Part shown: in pieces, positions 13,956 through 19,833 of the stretch | How the letters are laid out: every line of letters starts with the position of its first letter | Position numbering within the stretch: position 1 is the stretch's first letter | Origin: Methylotenera_A sp031373695 | Lineage (GTDB): Bacteria; Pseudomonadota; Gammaproteobacteria; Burkholderiales; Methylophilaceae | NCBI GenBank assembly: GCA_031373695.1 | Contig: JANMNC010000047.1 | Span: forward strand, 1-21,067 | DNA length: 21,067 bases | Direction: 5' to 3' | Translations under genes and position numbers: made by a program | The notes under the pieces: generated by a model | Seen by the model: the letters and a program-made list of their open reading frames with translations, nothing else | Told to the model about the DNA's origin: nothing | The model's database searches: none

Positions 13956-15239
13956 TTAGTTTTTTGGTTTCACTTTACTTTGCTTCACTTCACTTTGCTT
14001 CACTTCACTGAGATTAAGCAACTCTTGTGACAAAATCTTTAAAGCACGTGCCTCAATCTTAAGTAAGTTGCGCGTTAACACCTGGTTATGCAAAGGCAAA
14101 AAAGACGCACCACCTAAATCACTTAATACGACTTTTTGCGACATTGCTTTATCAGAGCGCCATAAAATATTGTGTGCGTATAAATCGCCGTGCATTAAAC
14201 CCTGCGCATGTAGGTGTTTAGACGCTTGTGTGATGCCGTGCACAATATGTTCTACCTCGATAGGTGTTAATGTTAAGTCTTCTGCATACACATCACGAGA
14301 ACAACTTTCGAAGCTGGGTGGGTTTGCCAGTACTTTTAAATCAGCATCTAGTAAGGGCATTACTAAGCCCAGCGTGCCTTGTGGATGGCTGTGAACCACA
14401 CCTTTCACGCCGACTAAATTGGGATGCTCGCCAGCCAATACATTGGCGTGCATTTCACTGCGCGGCAGGCCATCGCTGGTTATGCCGCTTTTAAATAGCT
14501 TGACTGCAACAGCTTCTGCCGCTTGATTTTTAGGGCACCAAATGGCCTTATAAGTTACGCCAGATGAGCCTTGGCCAAGTACATTTTGTAATGTGAGTGT
14601 TTGCCAATCGATATAATTAATAGGATGTTGGCGGGTTAAATTTTGTTCTATTTCGTTACAAAATGGGTTGCCTGCGTAGGCTAGCCAACTTAGTTTAGGT
14701 AAGCTAAATAGCCATTCTGGTAGCGATTCTAATTGATTGGCTGAAATTCTTAATAGCTCAAGTTTTTTACAGTTTGCTAGCGTATGCGGTAGCTCGCTAA
14801 GTTGGTTGCCAGCCAGCATTAATTTTTGCATATGCTGGCAATCACCAATCACATTTGGCAATTTGGTCAGCGCGTTATCCGTTAAAATAAGCCAGCGCAA
14901 GGCCTGCGTTGGGATTGCAGATTCAGCAATATGGCTGATTTGGTTGGCTTTAAAGCCTATCATGCTTAAGCTATGGCACTTGCCTAATGCCTCTGGTAAA
15001 TGCGTAAACTGGTTAGATGAGCAAAATATAATGCGCAGTTTATGCAGCTTGTTTAAATCATTTGGTAATGAGCTAAGTGCGTTTCCAGATAAATCGAGTA
15101 TCTCTAAGGTATCGGCTAGCGTGAAAATTTCTGCTGGAAACTGCGTTAAACCACAACTGAGTTTGAGGTGGGTACTGCCTTGTAGCTTGCCTGCTTTGAG
15201 CAAGCTTAAGGTGTCGTCTTGCAGATAGTTGGCTTGCAC
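13956..15239 (-). CDS. Leucine-rich repeat protein kinase
   Basis: The frame is open from an ATG at 15317, but that start would overlap the zinc-finger gene by 61 bases. The GTG at 15239 (427 residues) fits the family start near DTLSLLKAG better. Residues about 20-195 are 23-residue leucine-rich repeats (LEILDLSGNALSSLPNDLNKL, KLMLAGNQLSELPHTL, LLRISANQLESLPEWL). A kinase domain follows: glycine loop LGQGSSGVTYKA, VAVK lysine (K247 of the GTG form), HGDLYAHNIL in place of HRD (Asp352, Asn357) and DLG in place of DFG (Asp374). The active residues are kept, but only about 50 residues follow DLG, so most of the C-lobe is absent. I recall this compact architecture from proteobacterial LRR-kinase families. 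The substrate is unknown. Confidence 0.85.
   Translation of the reverse strand: MQANYLQDDTLSLLKAGKLQGSTHLKLSCGLTQFPAEIFTLADTLEILDLSGNALSSLPNDLNKLHKLRIIFCSSNQFTHLPEALGKCHSLSMIGFKANQISHIAESAIPTQALRWLILTDNALTKLPNVIGDCQHMQKLMLAGNQLSELPHTLANCKKLELLRISANQLESLPEWLFSLPKLSWLAYAGNPFCNEIEQNLTRQHPINYIDWQTLTLQNVLGQGSSGVTYKAIWCPKNQAAEAVAVKLFKSGITSDGLPRSEMHANVLAGEHPNLVGVKGVVHSHPQGTLGLVMPLLDADLKVLANPPSFESCSRDVYAEDLTLTPIEVEHIVHGITQASKHLHAQGLMHGDLYAHNILWRSDKAMSQKVVLSDLGGASFLPLHNQVLTRNLLKIEARALKILSQELLNLSEVKQSEVKQSKVKPKN
13964..14008 (-). repeat. Three 15-bp repeats at the LRR-kinase C-terminus
   Basis: TTTGCTTCACTTCAC occurs twice exactly (13979-13993 and 13994-14008), next to a diverged third copy (13964-13978, TTGGTTTCACTTTAC). 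On minus they encode SEVKQ, SEVKQ and SKVKP just before the stop. Confidence 0.85.
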
Positions 15240-15256
15240 TAAACTAGGTAGTCTAT

Positions 15257-15445
15257 TTAATGATGTGACAGCGTTTCGCCTGCTTTTAAGCGATATTGAG
15301 TACCGCAATAAGGGCATGCCACACGCCCCGTTGCAGCAATATCTAAAAATACACGCGGATGACTAGACCAAACTGCCACCTCTTTGGTAGGGCAGTGTAG
15401 GGGCAGGTCTTTTGCAGTGACTTCAGTGAATTTAATATCTGACAT
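15257..15445 (-). CDS. Zinc-finger domain protein (zf-CHCC, NDUFS6-like)
   Basis: A 62-residue protein with a single small zinc site: His/Cys in LPLHCPTKE, a His in WSSHPRVFLDI, and the pair CPYC in RVACPYCGTQYRLK. This is the CHCC zinc-finger family (related to the NDUFS6 subunit of mitochondrial complex I), common as a stand-alone gene next to ilvE in betaproteobacteria. Its exact bacterial role is not known to me. ATG at 15445 has GGGAG ten bases upstream. The LRR-kinase gene starts 17 bases after its stop if GTG is used, so the two are probably co-transcribed. Confidence 0.9.
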   Translation of the reverse strand: MSDIKFTEVTAKDLPLHCPTKEVAVWSSHPRVFLDIAATGRVACPYCGTQYRLKAGETLSHH

Positions 15446-15465
15446 TTAAGATAATCTCCCAGCTC

Positions 15466-15541
15466 GTCACTCCCGCGCAGGCGGGAATCTATTTGATTTT
15501 AAAGTCACTGGATTGCGTGTAAAGCACGCAATCGCAGAGTG
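15466..15541. repeat. REP-like palindromic element between zf-CHCC and ilvE
   Basis: Two palindromes are adjacent. TCCCGC-GCAG-GCGGGA (15471-15486) has the look of the widespread TCATTCCCGCGNAGGCGGGAA repeat. GATTGCGTG-TAAAG-CACGCAATC (15511-15533) has a 9-bp stem, extendable to CACT/AGTG at 15506 and 15538 with a bulge. Copies of GTCACT occur on both sides of the first stem. It fills the gap after ilvE and may also stabilise the ilvE transcript end. Confidence 0.7.
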
Positions 15542-15547
15542 TTGTTA

Positions 15548-16480
15548 TTAAACCAGTGTCAACCAATGTGCATGTTTTGGCGATTTACCTGTTACCACAT
15601 CAAAGAACATCTTTTGCAGTTGTTTGGTAATTGGGCCTGCTTTGCCAGTGCCAATATCGCGACGGTCAAGCTCGCGAATCGGCGTAACTTCGGCCGCGGT
15701 GCCTGTAAAAAACGCTTCATCGGCGCTATAAACCTCATCGCGAGTGATGCGTTTTTCTATTACTTGCAAACCAATTTCACCTGCCAATTGCACAATGGTG
15801 TCGCGTGTAATGCCTTCTAATGCGGATGTGAGATCGGGTGTATAAAGCTTGCCGTTACGTACAATAAATATATTCTCGCCAGAGCCTTCAGCTACAAAGC
15901 CGTCAACGTCTAACAATAGCGCTTCATCGTAGCCGTCTAATGCAGCTTCTTGGTGCGCTAAAATACTGTTCATGTAGTTGCCATTGGCTTTGGCTTTACA
16001 CATGGTAATGTTTACGTGATGGCGTGAAAATGACGACGTTTTAACGCGAATGCCGTTATCTAGTGCCTCTTGCCCCATGTATGCGCCCCATTTCCAAGCC
16101 GCAACAATGACGTGCGTAGATAGCGTTTTAGCAGCAATACCCATAGCCTCAGCCCCATAAAAGCACATTGGACGCATGTAGGCGCTTTCTAAATTATTTT
16201 CGCGCACGGCGGCTTTTTGCGCTTCCATCATTTCTTGTTTGGTAAACGGCATTTTCATTTGCAAAATATGCGCGCTGCGAAATAGGCGGTCGGTATGCTC
16301 TTGTAGGCGAAAAATGGCTGTGCCTTTATCGGTTTTGTAAGCGCGAACGCCTTCAAATACGCCCATACCGTAATGTAGCGTGTGAGTTAAAACATGGGTG
16401 GTGGCGTCACGCCAATTAACCATTTTGCCGTCGTACCAAATAACGCCATCGCGGTCTGCCATTGAGCTTGGTATTGCCAT
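15548..16480 (-). CDS. ilvE: Branched-chain amino acid aminotransferase
   Basis: A 310-residue fold-type IV PLP enzyme that transfers amino groups between glutamate and the keto acids of Val, Leu and Ile. Motifs are HTLHYGMGVFEGVRAY at the N-terminus, the PLP lysine in CKAKANGNYMNS (K164), DVDGFVAEGSGENIF, the phosphate loop GITRDTIVQLA and FFTGTAAEVTPIRELDRR. It fits IlvE rather than D-amino-acid aminotransferase or PabC because of the VFEGVRAY and GTAAEVTPIRE forms. ATG at 16480 has AAGG eight bases upstream. Its ketoisovalerate substrate is also the PanB substrate, a pathway link to the pan genes. Confidence 0.96.
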   Translation of the reverse strand: MAIPSSMADRDGVIWYDGKMVNWRDATTHVLTHTLHYGMGVFEGVRAYKTDKGTAIFRLQEHTDRLFRSAHILQMKMPFTKQEMMEAQKAAVRENNLESAYMRPMCFYGAEAMGIAAKTLSTHVIVAAWKWGAYMGQEALDNGIRVKTSSFSRHHVNITMCKAKANGNYMNSILAHQEAALDGYDEALLLDVDGFVAEGSGENIFIVRNGKLYTPDLTSALEGITRDTIVQLAGEIGLQVIEKRITRDEVYSADEAFFTGTAAEVTPIRELDRRDIGTGKAGPITKQLQKMFFDVVTGKSPKHAHWLTLV

Positions 16481-16594
16481 TTTATTGCCTTTTATGCGTA
16501 ATTTTATAAACCAATATTGTAAACTAAAGGGCGAACTTCTTTACGCATGTTAAAATCAAATTATTGATTAATTTAGTGTGATTGGGGTTTTGCA

Positions 16595-17200
16595 GTGTTA
16601 AATAATGTTCGATATATGTACTTAGTGTTTTTGATGCTATTTTTGAGTGCATGCAATCCTAATGTTGAATCGGGTAAGCCAGCACAAACAGGTGGCTTTG
16701 TTGGCACCGATATTACTGGCGCAGATTTTCCTAACCCGCTTAAATTAACGGATCACACGGGTAAATTACGTAATATGTCTGATTTTAAAGGCAAAGTCGT
16801 GGCCTTATTTTTTGGCTACACGCATTGCCCCGATGTTTGCCCAACTACCATGAGTGATTTGAAACAAGCCATGAAATTACTTGGTGGCAAATCAGATGAT
16901 GTGCAAGTATTGTTTGTAACGGTAGACCCAGCGCGCGATACACAAGAAGTTTTGGCATCGTTTGTACCATCTTTTGATAAACGTTTTATTGGCCTGCGTG
17001 GCAGCTTGCAAGAAACCGCTGAAACCTTAGGCAACTTTAAAATTTTCTATGCAAAAGTAGATAGTAAAACCAAAGGTGATTACACTATAGATCACAGTGC
17101 AGGCATGTATGCTTTTGATAAACAAGGCAAAATTAGGCTTTATATGGGCTATGGCCAAAAGCCAGCAGAAATAGCCAGTGACCTTGTAAAACTGATGTAA
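16595..17200 (+). CDS. SCO1/SenC-family copper chaperone lipoprotein
   Basis: A 201-residue lipoprotein: the signal ends in FLSAC, so Cys20 is lipidated and the domain faces the periplasm. The thioredoxin-like domain has the copper-binding CxxxC in GYTHCPDVCPTTM (Cys78, Cys82) and the third ligand His167 in TIDHSAGMYAF. SCO proteins deliver copper to, or reduce the thiols of, the CuA site of cytochrome oxidase. The start is GTG at 16595; the ATG at 16616 would shorten the signal too much. No cytochrome oxidase genes are in the window. It ends before a REP-like element. Confidence 0.92.
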   Translation: MLNNVRYMYLVFLMLFLSACNPNVESGKPAQTGGFVGTDITGADFPNPLKLTDHTGKLRNMSDFKGKVVALFFGYTHCPDVCPTTMSDLKQAMKLLGGKSDDVQVLFVTVDPARDTQEVLASFVPSFDKRFIGLRGSLQETAETLGNFKIFYAKVDSKTKGDYTIDHSAGMYAFDKQGKIRLYMGYGQKPAEIASDLVKLM

Positions 17201-17224
17201 GGCTTAATTGTGTTATAGCTTCCA

Positions 17225-17290
17225 CTGTCATCGCGGGCTTGACCCGCAACCTAATTCAATTTAGATGTTGAATCAAGTTCAGCATGACAG
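17225..17290. repeat. REP/BIME-like element between SCO gene and DUF805 gene
   Basis: A nested palindrome. Outer arms are CTGTCAT (17225-17231) and ATGACAG (17284-17290). Inside are GCGGG-CTTGA-CCCGC (17233-17247) and ATTCAA-8-TTGAAT (17254-17273). The TGTCATCGCGGGCTTGACCC form is typical of intergenic repeats found in many copies in proteobacterial genomes. It lies between convergent genes and may act as a transcription barrier or mRNA end stabiliser. Confidence 0.8.
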
Positions 17291-17305
17291 CGGAGTAGCT
17301 AAAGT

Positions 17306-17641
17306 TTAATTGGCTGGTACTGCACCATATTGGTTGTCAGCCGCCTCAGTTGGTTGAGCCAGCACATAAATCAAATAAATCCAGCCAAAAACTGGAATTA
17401 GCCAAAGCAATTGCATCCAGCCGCTTTTGTTCATATCGTGTAATCTGCGTGTGCCAGCTGCCAAAGATGGCAAAATAGTCGCCAATGTAAACGCCCAAGA
17501 AACGTAACTGCCCAGCATTTCTAATACCAATGCGCCAATAAGACAAAATAATGCAAACCACCAATATTCAGGCCGTTTAGCACGGCCTGCAAAATCAGCA
17601 TATTTGGCAAAGCAAAGTTTAATTGAATCTGTAAAAGACAT
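17306..17641 (-). CDS. DUF805 membrane protein
   Basis: A 111-residue integral membrane protein of the DUF805 family. The soluble N-terminus has CFAKYADFAGRAKRPEYWWF, the diagnostic YADFxGRAxRxEYW motif. Then come about three hydrophobic segments (FALFCLIGALVLEML, WAFTLATILPSLAAG, LLWLIPVFGWIYLIYVLA), with the conserved loop RRLHDMNKSGW between the second and third. The function of the family is unknown; members often lie near phage-shock or stress genes, not seen here. ATG at 17641 has an AAGGGGGG purine run just upstream. Confidence 0.93.
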   Translation of the reverse strand: MSFTDSIKLCFAKYADFAGRAKRPEYWWFALFCLIGALVLEMLGSYVSWAFTLATILPSLAAGTRRLHDMNKSGWMQLLWLIPVFGWIYLIYVLAQPTEAADNQYGAVPAN

Positions 17642-17783
17642 TATTCACCCCCCTTATGTAATTAAGTACACCATTTAATTGCCCCCAATAGTGTAGTGCT
17701 AACTTAGCATAGTTTTAAAATTTGCGGTGAAACATGCTTTATGTGAAGGTTTTGAGCTGGTTTTAGGCTAAAACACCTGCAAA

Positions 17784-18509
17784 CTACATGGGATGCAGTT
17801 GTGGTGACAGTACTTTCAGTTCTTTTTCAGCAGTCTTATAATTGGCAAATAAGCTTTCTACCACCGCCCAAAATTGTGCCGAGTGATTCATTTGTTTTAA
17901 ATGCGCAAGCTCGTGGCAAATAACATAATTAATAATGTGCGGCGGCGCTTGCAGTAAGCGCCAATTTAGCCGTACTTCACCACGACTATTACAGCTACCC
18001 CAGCGCGATTGTGCATTTGATAACGTAAGCGGCGGGGTGGCTACACCAAGTTTGGCAGCAAACACTTCTAGCCTACGGCTAAAGTCTAGTAATGCTTGTT
18101 TTTTATACCACATTAAAACCATGCGGCTGCAAGCCTCGTGGCCATTAGTTAGACATATGGTGGCTTGTGGAGCATGTACTGTAAGCTCGTAGCGTTCAAA
18201 GTGTGTGGATTTTTGTTTGCTAGGCACCAATTTTAACGTGATATCTTGGCCTAAATATAGCAGTTGCTCACCATCAAGCCATTGAATTTTACCCACTTGG
18301 TTGGCTTCGCGGCTTTTAAGTTTATTTAAAATCCAGCCTGCTTTTTCTTGTAAAATTTGATTAAGCTGAAAAGCAAAAATACGTTTTGGCGCATGCACTA
18401 CCAGGCCAGATTCTGTAATTTTTAAGCCAACTGTGCGCCGTGCCCTATGTTCTAGCAGGTACGAAATGGTTTCGCCATTATTAAAAGTTAAAGTCTGATT
18501 TTGTTTCAT
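17784..18509 (-). CDS. YgjP-like M48-type metal-dependent hydrolase
   Basis: The 241-residue product has the zinc motif CHELAHLKQMNHSAQFW (HELAH with the downstream His-containing MNHS) and the family signature LSNAQSRWGSCNSRGEVRLNWRL. This is the YgjP/DUF45 (WLM-like) metallopeptidase group, predicted cytoplasmic; its substrate is unknown. The N-terminus has YLLEHRARRTVGLKITESGLVVHAPKR, also typical. No signal peptide. The ATG at 18509 has no Shine-Dalgarno; instead, the short gap to the plsC stop is a run of five GATTA units. It is probably translated after plsC. Confidence 0.92.
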   Translation of the reverse strand: MKQNQTLTFNNGETISYLLEHRARRTVGLKITESGLVVHAPKRIFAFQLNQILQEKAGWILNKLKSREANQVGKIQWLDGEQLLYLGQDITLKLVPSKQKSTHFERYELTVHAPQATICLTNGHEACSRMVLMWYKKQALLDFSRRLEVFAAKLGVATPPLTLSNAQSRWGSCNSRGEVRLNWRLLQAPPHIINYVICHELAHLKQMNHSAQFWAVVESLFANYKTAEKELKVLSPQLHPM

Positions 18510-18510
18510 T

Positions 18511-18545
18511 TAATCTAATCTAATCTAATCTAATCTTAGCTTAGC
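18511..18545. repeat. Pentanucleotide repeat (TAATC)5 plus (TTAGC)2 at the ygjP/plsC junction
   Basis: Five exact TAATC units (18511-18535) are followed by two TTAGC units (18536-18545). On minus, the plsC stop (18543-18541) is followed by GCTAA and GATTA units and then the next ATG at 18509. The repeat takes up the place of the ribosome binding site. Confidence 0.92.
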
Positions 18546-19248
18546 TATTCAGGCTTAGCATTTCTGCTTCAATCCAATGCTCCACTTTGCTATTCACCAC
18601 ATCGGTTTTTAAGCCTGCTGTTTGAATAGCTTGCCCAATGTGTATTTGAATAACGCCAGGCTTTTTAATAAAGCTATTTTTACCCCAAAACTCACCCGCA
18701 TTGTGCGCCACAGGTATTATTTGTGTGGCGGTATGTGTGGCTAGCCATGCACCGCCTATATGATATTTGCCTTTTTCATTAGGCGCTTTGCGCGTGCCTT
18801 CTGGAAATATCACCACAAATAAGCCTTTAGCTAGCCTATCTTTGCCAAGGGACACGAGTTTTTTTAAGGCATCGCGCCCTGCGCTGCGGTCTATTGCAAT
18901 GGGCGAGCTCATGGCCAAACCCCAGCCAAAAATAGGAATCCACAATAATTCACGCTTCATCACATAACATTGCGCAGGAAATATGGCTTGAAAAGCCAAA
19001 GTCTCCCATGCCGATTGATGCTTAGATAAAATAATGCTCGGTGTGTTGGGGATATTATCTAAACCACTGATTTTATGCGTAATATTGCAAGTGATGCGCA
19101 GCCACCAAATCATGCTGCGTGCCCAGCCAGAAATAAGTTTGTTGCGAGTGACTGGGTTAAGCGGCCATGCAATAAACGCTAGCAGCGTGAATACGGGCGC
19201 AGTGATGGTTTGGCCTAACACAAATAAAATGGAACGTAGCCACATCAT
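18541..19248 (-). CDS. plsC: 1-acyl-sn-glycerol-3-phosphate acyltransferase
   Basis: PlsC acylates lysophosphatidic acid to phosphatidic acid at the inner membrane. The 235-residue protein has a hydrophobic N-terminus (FVLGQTITAPVFTLLAFIAWPL), motif I as SKHQSAWETL, the MKRELLWIPIFGWG stretch, IDRSAGRDA, and motif III FPEGTR. Motif I is HX4E instead of the usual HX4D, a variant I recall from betaproteobacterial homologues. ATG codons at 19248 and 19245 are both possible, without a clear Shine-Dalgarno. It lies 41 bases after gmhB; the two are neighbours in many betaproteobacteria, linking lipid and lipopolysaccharide synthesis. Confidence 0.94.
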   Translation of the reverse strand: MMWLRSILFVLGQTITAPVFTLLAFIAWPLNPVTRNKLISGWARSMIWWLRITCNITHKISGLDNIPNTPSIILSKHQSAWETLAFQAIFPAQCYVMKRELLWIPIFGWGLAMSSPIAIDRSAGRDALKKLVSLGKDRLAKGLFVVIFPEGTRKAPNEKGKYHIGGAWLATHTATQIIPVAHNAGEFWGKNSFIKKPGVIQIHIGQAIQTAGLKTDVVNSKVEHWIEAEMLSLNS

Positions 19249-19289
19249 GAATAGCGCAAATAACTTCTACAATTAAAGGCTTTTTGCAA

Positions 19290-19832
19290 TTAAAAGCTTT
19301 CTGCAATAATGTGCTGTACAGCTGCATTAAGGTCGGCAAAAACTAAGGTATTAGGCGGCAAATTGCCTTGTGCTAAAGTTTCTTCACCTTTGCCAGACCT
19401 TACCAATATTGGCTTGCAGCCTGCATCACTAAAAGCCTGCAAATCACGATAAGCGTCACCTATGCCGTAAACCTCATGCGGTTCTACTGAAAATCGTCGC
19501 ACTATATCCTCAATCATGCCAGTTTTAGGTTTGCGGCAATTACAATTATCATCGGCCGAATGAGGGCAATAAAACAAGGCATCAATACGCCCGCCTAAAA
19601 GTGCTAATGCGCGGTGCATTTTATCGTGGATAGCGTTAAGTGTAGCCATATCAAACAGCCCACGCGCAATGCCACTTTGGTTGGTGGCCAAAGCCACGCG
19701 AAAGCCAGATTGATTAAGTAGCGCAACTGCTTCCAAACTGCCCGCTAGCGCAATCCACTCGTTAGGGCTTTTGATGAAATTAGCACTATCTTGGTTAATA
19801 ACGCCATCTCTATCTAAAATAACCAGTTTCAC
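19290..19832 (-). CDS. gmhB: D-glycero-beta-D-manno-heptose 1,7-bisphosphate 7-phosphatase
   Basis: GmhB is a HAD-family phosphatase in ADP-heptose synthesis for the lipopolysaccharide core. Motifs are KLVILDRDGVINQDS (Asp nucleophile and partner), ALATNQSGIARG, the zinc loop CPHSADDNCNCRKPKTGM, and GDAYRDLQAF. The frame opens at an ATG at 19862, inside the end of glyS, but the GTG at 19832, one base after the glyS stop, starts right at the conserved VKLVILDRDG and gives 180 residues, the usual length. The close fit to glyS implies translational coupling. The gene order glyS-gmhB-plsC is familiar for betaproteobacteria. Confidence 0.94.
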   Translation of the reverse strand: MKLVILDRDGVINQDSANFIKSPNEWIALAGSLEAVALLNQSGFRVALATNQSGIARGLFDMATLNAIHDKMHRALALLGGRIDALFYCPHSADDNCNCRKPKTGMIEDIVRRFSVEPHEVYGIGDAYRDLQAFSDAGCKPILVRSGKGEETLAQGNLPPNTLVFADLNAAVQHIIAESF

Positions 19833-19833
19833 G

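Noticed and set aside
14737..15228. Long plus-strand open frame of 163 codons opposite the LRR-kinase
   Set aside because: It mirrors the repeat periodicity of the LRR coding strand. It has no ribosome binding site and no recognisable domain.
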